From the NCBI GenBank assembly GCA_041686195.1, contig JAWLEI010000003.1:1-64000 (forward strand): a DNA stretch of 64,000 bases, written 5' to 3'. Numbering within the stretch: position 1 is the stretch's first letter; every line of letters starts with the position of its first letter. Position numbers and translations under genes: made by a program. Of the stretch, positions 24,239-33,314 are shown one piece after another. The notes beneath the pieces were generated by a model. That model was not told the origin of the DNA and ran no database searches. It saw only the letters and a program-made list of their open reading frames with translations. This DNA comes from Desulfovermiculus sp041686195 (GTDB lineage Bacteria; Desulfobacterota; Desulfovibrionia; Desulfovibrionales; Desulfothermaceae).

Positions 24239-24850
24239 ATGGATACAGAAAGTATCAAGTACCTGCTCTCACCGTTGATATGTGCCTTTATCGGCTGGAT
24301 GACCAACTATCTGGCCATTCGCATGCTCTTTCATCCCCGGCAGCCGGTGAATATTCTGGGCTGGAAATGGCAGGGCCTGTTTCCCAAGCGGCAGGCGGAG
24401 CTGGCCTTGCGTCTGGGTCAGCTGGTGGAGTCGGAGCTGCTCAATCACCAGGATATCCGGCGAGTTATCGATGACCCGGATTTCCAGGCTCGTCTGCGTT
24501 CCATGGTTGATGGCGCGGTTCATCGTTTTGTGCAGGGCAAGTTGACCTCACTGCATCCTCTTTTGAACACTCTTCTGCGGGGAACAGTGGCTGATCGGGC
24601 CAGAGCGATGATCGTGGACGAGGTGGAGCGGTTTTTGCCTGAATTGGTGGAGCAGGCCGCTTCTGATTTGGAATCCAAGATACATATCCAACGCATTGTC
24701 CAAGAAAAGATTGAAGGTTTCTCTCCCGAGAGGCTGGAGTCCCTGCTTTTTTCTATGCTCAAAAAGGAATTTTGGTTCATCGAGATCTGTGGCGGTTTTT
24801 TGGGGCTGGTCGTTGGTTCGATGCAGGCGGTCCTGTTTGCTGTTTGGTAA
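24239..24850 (+). CDS. DUF445-family membrane protein
   Basis: This 203-residue protein has a hydrophobic N-terminus with the family pattern IGWMTNYLAIRMLFHP (residues 17-32), a helical middle part and a C-terminal transmembrane segment (CGGFLGLVVGSMQAVLFAVW). This is DUF445, related to B. subtilis YheB, of unknown biochemical role. It is half the size of many DUF445 members but has both ends of the fold. ATG 24239 follows AGGAT. Its upstream region is the gap-containing repeat. Confidence 0.85.
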   Translation: MDTESIKYLLSPLICAFIGWMTNYLAIRMLFHPRQPVNILGWKWQGLFPKRQAELALRLGQLVESELLNHQDIRRVIDDPDFQARLRSMVDGAVHRFVQGKLTSLHPLLNTLLRGTVADRARAMIVDEVERFLPELVEQAASDLESKIHIQRIVQEKIEGFSPERLESLLFSMLKKEFWFIEICGGFLGLVVGSMQAVLFAVW

Positions 24851-24867
24851 TTCAAGGGCATCCCAAA

Positions 24868-24956
24868 GTTTCATCACTGATCAACCCGGCAAATTTCTTT
24901 TTTTGCCCGCTTTGGGGCAAAAAATATTTCAGATTTGCCGGAGGCAAAACTGAAAC
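24868..24956 (+). repeat. Long palindromic repeat (family A), best-formed copy upstream of the SagB gene
   Basis: GTTTCAT, TGATCAA, CCGGCAAAT, T-run with TTTTTTTGCCC / GGGGCAAAAAA, then CAGATTTGCCGGAGGCAAAACTG and AAC. ATTTGCCGG can pair either with the upstream CCGGCAAAT or with the downstream GGCAAA, so two folds exclude each other. It lies 91 bases before the next start codon. Confidence 0.8.
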
Positions 24957-25047
24957 CTGATAACCTTTTACCATATCAGGCTCTTTACTTTCTTCGAAAA
25001 CCTGAAAATACATTTTCTTTGGCATATACAACCAGGAGGTGGGCGTT

Positions 25048-25791
25048 ATGTCAGATTTACAATCCTGCCTGGGCACCAAATACTTGCAGCAAACCCAGTT
25101 TGACCGGGAAAAGATCATGGCTATGCCCAGACTGCATATCAGTCCGGCTGCCCCGTTTAAAACCTACCCCGATGCAAAGACCTCCCTTCTGCCGGATGCC
25201 GAACGGCCGGGAACAGATCTCTGGGATGTCCTGGCCTCCCGAAGATCACGCCGGCGATACGCCGACCATGCTTTGAGCCTGGAAGTCCTCTCCGCCCTGC
25301 TTTGGGCTTCACTGGGCATAAGCAACCGGACTGGGGGGGTGACTCTGAGAACTTTTCCTTCGGCCGGGGCCTTGTATCCGATCGAGACCTATCTGCAAGT
25401 ACGTCGGGTTGAGGGGCTTGAGCCGGGCCTTTATCATCTCAATGTTCGGGATTGGTGTCTGGAAAGCTTGCAAAAGGGACAATTCGGAACTCATTTGGCC
25501 AAGGCCTGCCTTGATCAGCGCTTTATGGCTCAGGCGGCCTTCAATGTTTGCTGGTCTGCGGTGCTCAGAAGGAATATGGCCAAATACGGGCACCGGGGAA
25601 TGCGTTATATCTTCATGGAAGCGGGACATGTGTGTCAAAATCTGCTTCTGGCTGCTGAAGGGCTGGAGTTGTCCGCCTGCCCGGTGGGAGCATACTTTGA
25701 CCAGGAGGTGAACAACCTGTTCGCCTTAGATGGAGAAGAAGAGAGCCTGATCTATTTTGCCAGTGTAGGGAGTCGGGGAGGGCGAGGGTGA
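25048..25791 (+). CDS. SagB-type nitroreductase-family dehydrogenase
   Basis: A 247-residue FMN-dependent oxidoreductase of the SagB/ThcOx class. LASRRSRRRYADHALSLEVLSALLWA (core SRRSRRRYA) begins the nitroreductase fold at residue 65, TFPSAGALYPIETYL is the SagB hallmark, and GHVCQNLLLAAEGLELSACPVGAY binds flavin. SagB oxidises thiazolines or oxazolines in peptide maturation, but many stand-alone homologs have unknown substrates. No SagC, SagD or precursor peptide is nearby. ATG 25048 follows AGGAGG. It is followed after 3 bases by a phosphatidyltransferase gene. Confidence 0.88.
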   Translation: MSDLQSCLGTKYLQQTQFDREKIMAMPRLHISPAAPFKTYPDAKTSLLPDAERPGTDLWDVLASRRSRRRYADHALSLEVLSALLWASLGISNRTGGVTLRTFPSAGALYPIETYLQVRRVEGLEPGLYHLNVRDWCLESLQKGQFGTHLAKACLDQRFMAQAAFNVCWSAVLRRNMAKYGHRGMRYIFMEAGHVCQNLLLAAEGLELSACPVGAYFDQEVNNLFALDGEEESLIYFASVGSRGGRG

Positions 25792-25794
25792 CGG

Positions 25795-26415
25795 ATGGGA
25801 CTGCGTGAATCCAAAATCGGCGGCATGTATTTGTCTTTTATGGACAAAAATGTGCTGGGCTGGTTGAAAAAAAAAGGGCTGGGGCCGAATACAGTAACAC
25901 TTGCCGGGCTGGCAATAGCCTGCCTGGTGCCTGTGGGTTTTGCACTCAGCCCCTGGGCTGGATTTGCCCTTATAGCAGTATCCGGGATAGCTGACAGCCT
26001 GGATGGCCTGTTGGCCCGGGCCACACAGCAGCAGTCTGTTTTCGGTTCATTTTGGGACTCCACTCTGGATCGGGTGGCGGACTGTGCTTATCTTTTGGGA
26101 TTTCTCATCCTTTTCTGGCCATTTTCCGGCTGGTGGCGATTCATGGCAGTGATCATTCTGTTTCTGGCTTTGCTTGGAACCCTGCTCATCAGCTACACCA
26201 AGGCCAAGATAGAAAGCCTGGGTCAGTCCTGCCATTCCGGAGTCATGAGCCGGCCGGCCCGGATCATCTTTCTCTTGGCCTGGGCCTTGCTTTTGGCCCT
26301 TATGCCTGGTGCGCACCTGGAAATGTTGTGGCTGGGGCTGGGGCTGTACCTGGTCTTGACTCTCTTCACAGTTGGGCAAAGAATTGTTGAAGCCAGAAGA
26401 GTGCTGGCCGGATAG
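25795..26415 (+). CDS. CDP-alcohol phosphatidyltransferase
   Basis: A 206-residue membrane enzyme with six transmembrane segments and the complete catalytic motif D-x2-DG-x2-AR-x8-G-x3-D-x3-D in SLDGLLARATQQQSVFGSFWD plus STLDR (residues about 64-88). It would couple a CDP-diacylglycerol (or CDP-alcohol) to an alcohol such as inositol phosphate, glycerol phosphate or serine; the acceptor is not readable. It starts 3 bases after the SagB gene, and both end at the terminator at 26460. Confidence 0.88.
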   Translation: MGLRESKIGGMYLSFMDKNVLGWLKKKGLGPNTVTLAGLAIACLVPVGFALSPWAGFALIAVSGIADSLDGLLARATQQQSVFGSFWDSTLDRVADCAYLLGFLILFWPFSGWWRFMAVIILFLALLGTLLISYTKAKIESLGQSCHSGVMSRPARIIFLLAWALLLALMPGAHLEMLWLGLGLYLVLTLFTVGQRIVEARRVLAG

Positions 26416-26459
26416 ACGGAACCCACCAGGGGAACCTCTCTAGTGCCGTGCCTTAAAAA

Positions 26460-26490
26460 TAAAAGCCCGGGGTCCTCCCCCGGGCTTTTA
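26460..26490. terminator. Bidirectional rho-independent terminator
   Basis: A perfect 13-bp stem TAAAAGCCCGGGG / CCCCGGGCTTTTA with a 5-base loop sits between two convergent genes. The A-run and T-run let it end transcription from either side. It touches the stop codon of the minus-strand gene. Confidence 0.9.
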
Positions 26491-27756
26491 TCAATCCCAG
26501 CTGCGCTTGTCCTCAATGGCCTTGACCTGAGGAGGCAGAGTGCCCGGGGCCATGATCTGCAGATCGGGCCGGATCTTGATTTTTTCCCTGAAGGTATGCA
26601 GCAGCTCTTCAGAGCGCTTGAAGTTGGTGGCTTCGACATACAAGGTGGCTTCGTCGATTCCACCCGGGTTGGTCACTTCCAATTGCCAGCGTTTGATTTC
26701 CTCATAGCGGGAAATGACCTGCTCGATCTGATGCGGATAGACAAAGAGTCCCTTGATTCTGGCCGTGGTATCTACCCGGCCAATGATTCCTCCCAATCTG
26801 GGCGAAGTGCGTCCACAGGGGCAGGGGGCACGCTCAATATACGACAAGTCCCCGGTTGCCAGGCGGATCAAGGGGTAGGTTTTGTTAAAGGCAGTCACCA
26901 CGACCTCTCCGACTTCGCCATCCTTGAGGGGAATGCCGGTGTCCGGGTGGCAGATTTCGACAAAGGTCCGGTTGGCCAAGTGCAGACCGTTTTTATGGTA
27001 GCATTCATATCCAATGCAGCCCACATCGGCTGTGCCATATCCCTGACGCATGACCAGGTCGAACTTTTTTTCCAGGGTATTGCGCACTTTTTCCGGGACT
27101 TTTTCCGCGGTAACAAAAGCCACTTCCAAAAAGAGGTCTTTGCGTAAATTCAGTCCGGCATCCTCTGCCTTTTGGCTTAAGTGCATGAGGTAGCTGGCAG
27201 TGCCCACATAGCCGGTGATGCGCAATTTCTGCATAATCTCCAGCTGGGTATTCGTGTTGCCCGGGCCGGAGGGAACCACAGCGCATTCCAAATTGCGCAA
27301 CGGCTCTTCAAACATCAGACCAGCCGGGTTGAGGTGATAATTAAAGCAGTTCTGGACCACATCTCCGGATCTGAATCCGGCAGCATAGAATCCTTCAGTC
27401 CAGCCCCAATAATCTGTGACCCGGTCTTCAGGGTCGAAAATAGGGCCGGGAGAAAGAAATATCCGCCGCATTTTGCCCATGTCTTTGGTCAAAAGACCAC
27501 CCAGGCGCGGTCCCATGGACTGTAAAAAGATGAGTTCTTTTTTCTTTAAAATGGGTATATGTTTTATGTCCGAGATGTCCTTGAACTTATTTACGTCAAA
27601 CTGAGCCCGATCGAATCGCTTTTTCACTTCTTCTGAATAGCGATACGCATACTTGAGCATGTCTTTAAGTTGAATGCGGTAGAATTGTTCGCGTTCTGAT
27701 GCGTCCAATACTTCCAGCCGGTTGTAAATTCCTTCAGTGCGATCTTTTCGAGTCAT
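26491..27756 (-). CDS. Phenylacetate-CoA ligase (PaaK)-like adenylate-forming enzyme
   Basis: A 421-residue protein of the PaaK family. PSGPGNTNTQLEIMQKL marks the nucleotide-binding core, followed by YGTADVGCIGYEC and RLATGDLS, with the mobile C-terminal domain from about residue 325 (PRLGGIIGRVDTTARIKG). It activates an aryl or acyl acid with ATP and CoA. Desulfovibrio-type genomes hold several such ligases, so phenylacetate is not certain. Two CxC-type cysteine pairs in RAPCPCGRT could bind zinc. ATG 27756 chosen over the upstream in-frame codon because of GTGGGGA spacing. Confidence 0.85.
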   Translation of the reverse strand: MTRKDRTEGIYNRLEVLDASEREQFYRIQLKDMLKYAYRYSEEVKKRFDRAQFDVNKFKDISDIKHIPILKKKELIFLQSMGPRLGGLLTKDMGKMRRIFLSPGPIFDPEDRVTDYWGWTEGFYAAGFRSGDVVQNCFNYHLNPAGLMFEEPLRNLECAVVPSGPGNTNTQLEIMQKLRITGYVGTASYLMHLSQKAEDAGLNLRKDLFLEVAFVTAEKVPEKVRNTLEKKFDLVMRQGYGTADVGCIGYECYHKNGLHLANRTFVEICHPDTGIPLKDGEVGEVVVTAFNKTYPLIRLATGDLSYIERAPCPCGRTSPRLGGIIGRVDTTARIKGLFVYPHQIEQVISRYEEIKRWQLEVTNPGGIDEATLYVEATNFKRSEELLHTFREKIKIRPDLQIMAPGTLPPQVKAIEDKRSWD

Positions 27757-27886
27757 GGTCAGTCCCCACTTTCTACTCCGGGAGGCCGTCAAGGCACCTG
27801 TGGTCCAGGTCTTGAGCTGGAGGCGTTGAAGAGATGTACTTGTTCACAGTGCCAATCATATAATATAAACAGACGATAAACGCTTA

Positions 27887-27914
27887 AATATAAAAACAAA
27901 ATGCAAGCTGTCAA
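27887..27914 (-). promoter_or_regulatory. Strong promoter upstream of the PaaK-like gene
   Basis: On the minus strand TTGACA (27914-27909), 16 bases, TATATT (27892-27887). The leader to ATG 27756 would be about 120 bases long. Confidence 0.6.
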
Positions 27915-27940
27915 GTCCTTAGCTTGAAATGCCTGAGATA

Positions 27941-28711
27941 TCAAGTTGTTGGCTTGTAAACTTTACTGAAGATAAGATATCCTGTATGGGCCACCATGCG
28001 GTCCTCGGGCCGGAACCGATCCGGAACCGGCTTGTAATGGCGAACAAGAATCTCCACAACCTCGGTCTCAGTAAATACTGTATCCTGCATGGCTGAGAGA
28101 AGGGCGGTTACCTGATTCACGGTGGGCAAAAGGAAACCAACCGGATGGCCGTTTTTCACTCCTGCGGCAATTTGATCCAGATAGTCCCAAGGTGTACGCA
28201 CATCAATAAAAACTGCATCGGCTTCCGGGATGTTGAACCCGTCACTTATGTCCTGTTCTCTGATCTCTACCCGGTCCAGGAGACTGACTCTGGAAAGGTT
28301 CTTGGCGCACAGGCGGACAAACTCCGGCCGGCGCTCCAAGGACACTACCTGACCCTGGGGCCCGACAAACCAAGCCAGGGCCATAGTCAGGCTGCCTGAG
28401 CCGCATCCGGCCTCGATGACCCTTGCCCCTGGTCCAATGCTCAGTTTGAACAGGATGTAGCCAATGTCCTTGGGGTAGATGATCTGGGTCTGGCGGTCGA
28501 TTTTTTTAACCAGTTCGTAGAGAGTGGGCTTGAAAAGACGGTATTCCCGGTCCAGATGGGTGCGAATGCATTGACCATAGTCAAGATCGCAGATACTCTT
28601 CAAATCCAGTTTTCCGTCATGGGTATGGAGTTCACTTTCTGCCCCGGCCACCCGCAGGTAGCGTTTGCCCTTGGGGCTGACCAATTGGACGAGATCGCCG
28701 GGATGTATCAT
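27941..28711 (-). CDS. trmI: tRNA (adenine-58-N1)-methyltransferase
   Basis: A 256-residue TrmI. The N-terminal beta-domain (residues 1-70) is followed by a Rossmann methyltransferase with SAM motif I VIEAGCGSGSLTMALA and motif IV DAVFIDVRTPWDY (the AdoMet-site aspartate in ...DV). It methylates A58 in the T-loop of tRNAs, stabilising tRNA. The start ATG 28711 follows AAGGAGATGAA. It is transcribed away from rng. Confidence 0.93.
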   Translation of the reverse strand: MIHPGDLVQLVSPKGKRYLRVAGAESELHTHDGKLDLKSICDLDYGQCIRTHLDREYRLFKPTLYELVKKIDRQTQIIYPKDIGYILFKLSIGPGARVIEAGCGSGSLTMALAWFVGPQGQVVSLERRPEFVRLCAKNLSRVSLLDRVEIREQDISDGFNIPEADAVFIDVRTPWDYLDQIAAGVKNGHPVGFLLPTVNQVTALLSAMQDTVFTETEVVEILVRHYKPVPDRFRPEDRMVAHTGYLIFSKVYKPTT

Positions 28712-29016
28712 TTCATCTCCTTGCATATCGGGTGGCGGGCGGATGTACGGCCTGGCACGAAGATGAGAACACGTCAGGGTCGGGATCTTCTGCCATGATG
28801 AATATTTTTTCTTTGCCTGAAGCCTTTTGGCGCATACTCTGGCCCTGTGTCAAGAGAGCTTTTCAGTCGTATCCATTCAACTTTGGAAATTGGGGGTCTG
28901 AATGCTTACGTTCAGTCCCGCCTTCGGCAGGACCCTCGGCGGGACTTCCGGAAAATCTGAAGTACTTTTGGGTAGAATTTTTTCATTTCAGCACATTTAG
29001 GACAAAATAGAGAGTT
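28712..29016. other. Divergent intergenic region of trmI and rng
   Basis: About 300 bases with no gene. It has a stem AGTCCCGCC (28914-28922) / GGCGGGACT (28938-28946) beginning with TTCAG, a degenerate palindromic repeat, followed by GAAAATCTGAAGTACTTTTGGG, an eroded family A remnant (core AAATCTGAA). No clear promoter boxes. Confidence 0.5.
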
Positions 29017-30471
29017 ATGGCTGTTAAAAAACGCAGGAAGATGTTTATCAGTGTCCTGCCTGATGAACAGATTGAGGTCGTCCTGACCAAGGACGGCACA
29101 GTGCAGGAATATTATGTGGAGATGCTGCAGCAAGCCAAGACCAAACGCAATATTTACAAAGCCCAGATTCACAATATTGATCCGGCCCTGCAAGCTGCTT
29201 TTATCAATTACGGCGCCCAGCGCAACGGTTTTCTCCAAATCGATGAGGTCCATCCGGAATATTACCAGGCAGACATCAAGTCAGGGAAAGGACAAAGGTT
29301 TCCCCCTATTCAGCGGGTGCTCAAGCCCGGGCAGGAGCTTTTGGTTCAGGTGGTTAAGGAGCCGACTGGAAGTAAAGGGGCATTCTTGACCACCTACCTA
29401 ACCCTGCCCGGACGGTATTTTGTTCTCACTCCAGGGCGTGAACAGCTGGGAGTATCCCGGAAAATCGAAGACGACAAGGAACGCTCCCGTCTGAAAAAAA
29501 TTATGGAAGAGCTGAACCTCGATCCTGGAATCGGGGTTATTTTGCGCACAGTCAGTTCAGATCAGAACAAGACCAATCTGTCCCGGGATCTGCAGTTCTT
29601 GAAGCGTCTGTGGAATGAGGTGCGCAAAAAAGGGGTGGCCGAGACCTCGCCGACCTTGATCTATGAGGAGAAAGACCTGGCCTTTCGGGCTGTGCGCGAC
29701 TATCTGACTGCTGATGTCAGTGAAATCTGGGTTGATGATGCAGATACGGCCAGCCAGATCCAGGAAGTTGCAGCTCTGGTCTTTCCTCGCCGCAAGCGGA
29801 TGGTCAAGCGCCACCTGGACCCGGAAAAAAATCTCTTTGACCGTTTCAATCTGAGTAAGCAACTGGAGACGGTTTACAGCCGCAAGGTGACCCTGCCCAG
29901 CGGAGGAGAGCTGGTCTTTGATCAAACCGAGGCCTTGATGGCTGTGGATATAAATTCCGGAAAGATAGGGGGAGAGAGTAACTTTAAGGAGATGGCCCTG
30001 AAGACCAATCTGGAGGCAGCCCAGGAGATTTCCCAACAGCTGCGGCTTCGGGATGTGGGCGGACAGGTAGTTATCGACTTCATTGAAATGAAGGAGCACA
30101 AACACTGCCGGGAAGTGGAGAAGGCCCTGCGCAATGCCTTAAAAGAGGACAAGGCCAGGACGACTGTGGGCAAGATTTCTCGTTTCGGTCTGCTGGAGAT
30201 GGTTCGCCAGCGCATGGGATCGTCAGCCCTGTCTACAACCTGGCAGGACTGCCCGGCCTGCCAGGGTTCCGGATATGTCCGCAGCCTGGAATGGCAGGCA
30301 TTACAAGCTCTTAAAGATATTGCCCGCCAGATTCAAAGCAAGAAGTGCTCCAATTCCCTGGAGTATACGGTGAACAAGGAACTGGGTGCTTATTTGCTGA
30401 ACTGCAAACGGCGGAAGCTGTGTGAGCTGGAAGAGCGTTTTGCAGCCCAGATCGTGATCAAGTGCGAATGA
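29017..30471 (+). CDS. rng: Ribonuclease G / E
   Basis: A 484-residue RNase E/G-family endonuclease with an N-terminal S1 domain (about residues 38-125, RNIYKAQIHNIDPALQAAFI shortened), the catalytic aspartates in LMAVDINSG (about residue 311) and VVIDFIEM, and the zinc-link CPACQGSG near residue 413 needed for dimerisation. It lacks the long E. coli RNase E scaffold. It processes 16S rRNA 5' ends and decays mRNA. Start ATG 29017 has AGAGAG upstream. Confidence 0.93.
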   Translation: MAVKKRRKMFISVLPDEQIEVVLTKDGTVQEYYVEMLQQAKTKRNIYKAQIHNIDPALQAAFINYGAQRNGFLQIDEVHPEYYQADIKSGKGQRFPPIQRVLKPGQELLVQVVKEPTGSKGAFLTTYLTLPGRYFVLTPGREQLGVSRKIEDDKERSRLKKIMEELNLDPGIGVILRTVSSDQNKTNLSRDLQFLKRLWNEVRKKGVAETSPTLIYEEKDLAFRAVRDYLTADVSEIWVDDADTASQIQEVAALVFPRRKRMVKRHLDPEKNLFDRFNLSKQLETVYSRKVTLPSGGELVFDQTEALMAVDINSGKIGGESNFKEMALKTNLEAAQEISQQLRLRDVGGQVVIDFIEMKEHKHCREVEKALRNALKEDKARTTVGKISRFGLLEMVRQRMGSSALSTTWQDCPACQGSGYVRSLEWQALQALKDIARQIQSKKCSNSLEYTVNKELGAYLLNCKRRKLCELEERFAAQIVIKCE

Positions 30472-30518
30472 GCTCCTGTTGTATGGAAATCTGAAAGTAA
30501 GGGACGAAAGTCTTTACC

Positions 30519-31085
30519 ATGCCCGATCAAGCGGTGCTTCTGCATATATGCTGCGGCCCCTGTGCCATCTATCCGGTTCAGGACCTGCGGGCTCAGGGCT
30601 TTAGTGTCGTCGGGCTCTTTTACAATCCCAACATCCATCCCCTGCAGGAATACCTCCGCCGCAGGCAAGGGGCCAAAGAGGTTGCCCGCCGTTTGGATCT
30701 GAAGATGATCTGGAAGGATGAGGAGTACGAACCAGGCCGGTTTTTACGGCACATAGCCTTTCGCGAGGCCAGCCGGTGTTACTTGTGTGCTCAAATGCGC
30801 CTGGAGCGGACCATGTCCATAGCCGAGCGGGGAAAATTCAAGTTATTCAGCACCACCCTTTTATACAGCATCCACCAAAAAAACGCGGAAATAGGCGGAC
30901 TGGGCCAGGAAATGGCTGGAAATAAAGGACTGCAATTTTTGAACCGGGATTTTCGATCCGGATGGAAGCGGGGCGTAGAGCAAAGCCTGGAGTGGGGGAT
31001 CTACCGACAGCAATACTGCGGCTGCCTGTACAGTGAGGTGGAACGCTTTTCTTCCCAGCTCAAGGAGTTGGAAGAGGTAAGTTGA
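30519..31085 (+). CDS. queH: Epoxyqueuosine reductase QueH
   Basis: QueH is a non-orthologous replacement for QueG and carries out the last step of queuosine synthesis. The 188-residue protein has the family motifs HICCGPCA (residues 9-16), LFYNPNIHP, ASRCYLCAQMRLE and YRQQYCGCLYSE. The paired cysteines bind an iron-sulfur cluster and a second metal. It follows rng by 47 bases on the same strand. Confidence 0.93.
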   Translation: MPDQAVLLHICCGPCAIYPVQDLRAQGFSVVGLFYNPNIHPLQEYLRRRQGAKEVARRLDLKMIWKDEEYEPGRFLRHIAFREASRCYLCAQMRLERTMSIAERGKFKLFSTTLLYSIHQKNAEIGGLGQEMAGNKGLQFLNRDFRSGWKRGVEQSLEWGIYRQQYCGCLYSEVERFSSQLKELEEVS

Positions 31086-31095
31086 GTTTTCAGAT

Positions 31096-31122
31096 AACAG
31101 CCCCGCCGTTGGCGGACCTGTT
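31096..31122. repeat. Palindromic repeat (family B relative) after queH
   Basis: AACAG-CCCCGCC-GTT-GGCGG-ACCTGTT, with the downstream word TTATTTGTTATTCC. A similar arrangement with TTATTAGTTGTTCC occurs at 60385-60420 after pilC, so this is a recurring variant. Confidence 0.5.
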
Positions 31123-31198
31123 ATTTGTTATTCCTAAGAAGCCATCAGTTTGATCCAGAATGATACTGGCGTCTTATTCAAATAAAACAATTAAGTAA

Positions 31199-31229
31199 GT
31201 TTCAGCGCAGCCAGCGGCTGTGCTGAAAC
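31199..31229. repeat. Short palindromic repeat (family B) before hemW
   Basis: GTTTCAG-CGCAGCC-AGC-GGCTGTG-CTGAAAC. Fixed ends and a paired stem with one G-T wobble. It lies 27 bases upstream of the hemW start. Confidence 0.75.
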
Positions 31230-31256
31230 CTCAACTCTCATAGGCTCTTTCTGGCT

Positions 31257-32363
31257 ATGCATCTCTATGTGCATGTTCCCTTTTGCCGCTCAAAATGCGG
31301 GTATTGCGGTTTTGCTTCCGCTCCGGCCGCTGGCGGCGATATTTTAGCCTATGTTCAGACCGTGGTACGGGAAATGCGCGCAAGGGCCCAGGAGGTCCAA
31401 GAAAAGCAGGTGAAGTCTCTTTTTTTGGGTGGTGGAACTCCGAGCCTGCTGCCTGTTTCCAGTCTGGGGCAAATACTTGCAGCTGCAAAGAACTGCTTTA
31501 CCTGGCAGGACAATGCGGAAATAACGCTTGAAGCCAATCCCGACTCTGTGTTCAACTCAGATCAGGTCCGGGCCTGGCAGAGCCAGGGAGTCAATCGCAT
31601 CAGCCTGGGAGTGCAGAGTCTGAACCGTGATCTGCTGCGCTTTTTGGGCCGGACCCATACTCCGGAACAGGCCAGAGAAGCTGTGCACCTTATCCGCCGG
31701 ACCGGGATGGACAATTTCGGACTGGATCTGATCTGGGGCATTCCGGGGCAAAATCTTGATTCGTGGCTTGAAACCGTGCGCGAGGCATTGTCCTTGGAAC
31801 CTGCTCATCTGTCTCTGTACAGCCTGAGCATAGAGCCAAAAACTGCCTTGGCGGCTCTGGCGGACGAACAGGATCTGGGGTGGCCGGATGAAGAGATCTG
31901 GGAACAGATGTTCATTAAGGGGCGAAAACTCCTCATCCAGGCTGGATTTGTTCATTATGAGATATCAAATTTCGCTCGGCCCGGACGTGAGTGCCGGCAT
32001 AACTGGTGCGTATGGCGGGGTGAGGAGTATATGGGATTTGGTCCCTCAGCCGTCTCTACCGTCAGCCACGTTCGAAGGCGCAACCCCGAGAGGCTCTCTG
32101 AATACTTGCAAATGATGAGGGATAATAATCCCCTTCCCAGAGAAGAGATTTTGTCGCCACAGGTCAGGGACAGGGAGATGATTATGCTCGGGTTGCGAAC
32201 CAGGCTGGGGATTGATTGGGTGGAAGCTGAGTCCAGGGTTGAAAGGGAACTTGCGGGGCAGCTGGAGCGAGCCGGACTGATAGAGGTCAAAGGCGGCCGT
32301 TTGCGCCTCACCCCGCAGGGGATGCTGGTCAGCAACGAAATCCTCAGCCGAGTGCTGCAGTGA
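31257..32363 (+). CDS. hemW: Heme chaperone HemW (radical SAM, coproporphyrinogen oxidase-like)
   Basis: A 368-residue radical SAM protein with the CxxxCxxC cluster motif in CRSKCGYC (residues 10-17), LFLGGGTPSLL and the HemN-like C-terminal domain beginning near residue 300. It has HNWCVWRGEEYMGFGPSA, as in HemW. HemW binds heme and inserts it into proteins and lacks a cysteine specific to true HemN. Start ATG 31257 gives the expected N-terminus LYVHVPFC. Confidence 0.88.
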   Translation: MHLYVHVPFCRSKCGYCGFASAPAAGGDILAYVQTVVREMRARAQEVQEKQVKSLFLGGGTPSLLPVSSLGQILAAAKNCFTWQDNAEITLEANPDSVFNSDQVRAWQSQGVNRISLGVQSLNRDLLRFLGRTHTPEQAREAVHLIRRTGMDNFGLDLIWGIPGQNLDSWLETVREALSLEPAHLSLYSLSIEPKTALAALADEQDLGWPDEEIWEQMFIKGRKLLIQAGFVHYEISNFARPGRECRHNWCVWRGEEYMGFGPSAVSTVSHVRRRNPERLSEYLQMMRDNNPLPREEILSPQVRDREMIMLGLRTRLGIDWVEAESRVERELAGQLERAGLIEVKGGRLRLTPQGMLVSNEILSRVLQ

Positions 32364-32404
32364 AGACCTGAAGATATTCAATATCATGGATAAGCGTCAG
32401 TTTG

Positions 32405-32436
32405 GTTTCAGCGCAGCCGGAGGCGGCGCTGAAAAC
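32405..32436. repeat. Short palindromic repeat (family B) after hemW
   Basis: GTTTCAG-CGCAGCC-GGA-GGCGGCG-CTGAAAAC. One mismatch in the stem. The loop GGA is the one used in the long family A elements. Confidence 0.75.
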
Positions 32437-32528
32437 TGAACACAGCATGTCTCTTGCCGGATATTGAACAAACCCATTGATTTTGTCGGCTATTTCCAGG
32501 AGAACCAAAGAGCCCTGGGGAGAGAAGT

Positions 32529-33314
32529 GTGCACACCTATCGCCTGCTGCTTGATGTAGGAAATACCAATACCAAGGTGGGAGTGGCCAAAGGCCATCTC
32601 ATTTTGAATTCCTTTGTCCTGCCCACCCATGCCCAGGATACCGCAGATACCTTCGGGCTGCGCATCATGCAGATTTTTGATCACCTCCGCCTTTCTCCAC
32701 GCCAGATGCAGGCCTGGGTAGTCTCTTCCGTCGTCCCTCAGCACAATACAATGATTCGCATATCCGGAGAAAAGTATTCCAATTGCCAGGTATTCTTCGT
32801 GCCCGAAGATTTGCCCCTGCCCTTGCGCAATCGCTATGCCAATCCGCAGGAAGTGGGGGCGGACAGATTGGTGACCGCCTATGCCGCCAGGCAACTCTTC
32901 ACCACTCCCGGGCTTATTGTCATTGATTTCGGCACAGCCACCACCCTGGAGTGCATTCAGGACCTCGACTATCTGGGAGGATTGATCTGTCCCGGGGTCT
33001 TTTCCTCCCTGGGGGCCCTGGCCGGACATACGGCCAAGTTGCCCCGGATCAGCCTGCAAAGAAATTCCTCCGGTTTGACGATAGGGCAAAGCACGGCCGA
33101 GAGTATGAATCATGGCTTTCTTTACGGATTCGCCAGCATGATTCAAGGTTTGTGCGCACAGCTCAAGAAATTTTTGACATCCGAGATGACGGTAGTGGCT
33201 ACCGGTGGATTTGCCGGGTCAATCAGTCCCTTGTGCTCCAGCCTGGATGTGGTCCGGGAGGATCTCCTTCTGCATGGACTGCTCATGGCCCATCAGAAGA
33301 CGGAGGACAGGTGA
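32529..33314 (+). CDS. coaX: Type III pantothenate kinase
   Basis: A 261-residue CoaX that phosphorylates pantothenate, first step of CoA synthesis. It has the ASKHA motifs LLDVGNTNTKVGV (residues 7-19), GADRLVTAYAA, VIDFGTATTLE and VVATGGFA. GTG start at 32529 follows GGGGAG. The last residues HQKTEDR are encoded in the first units of a 7-bp tandem repeat, so the C-terminus is not conserved family sequence. Often fused or adjacent to birA; not here. Confidence 0.92.
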   Translation: MHTYRLLLDVGNTNTKVGVAKGHLILNSFVLPTHAQDTADTFGLRIMQIFDHLRLSPRQMQAWVVSSVVPQHNTMIRISGEKYSNCQVFFVPEDLPLPLRNRYANPQEVGADRLVTAYAARQLFTTPGLIVIDFGTATTLECIQDLDYLGGLICPGVFSSLGALAGHTAKLPRISLQRNSSGLTIGQSTAESMNHGFLYGFASMIQGLCAQLKKFLTSEMTVVATGGFAGSISPLCSSLDVVREDLLLHGLLMAHQKTEDR

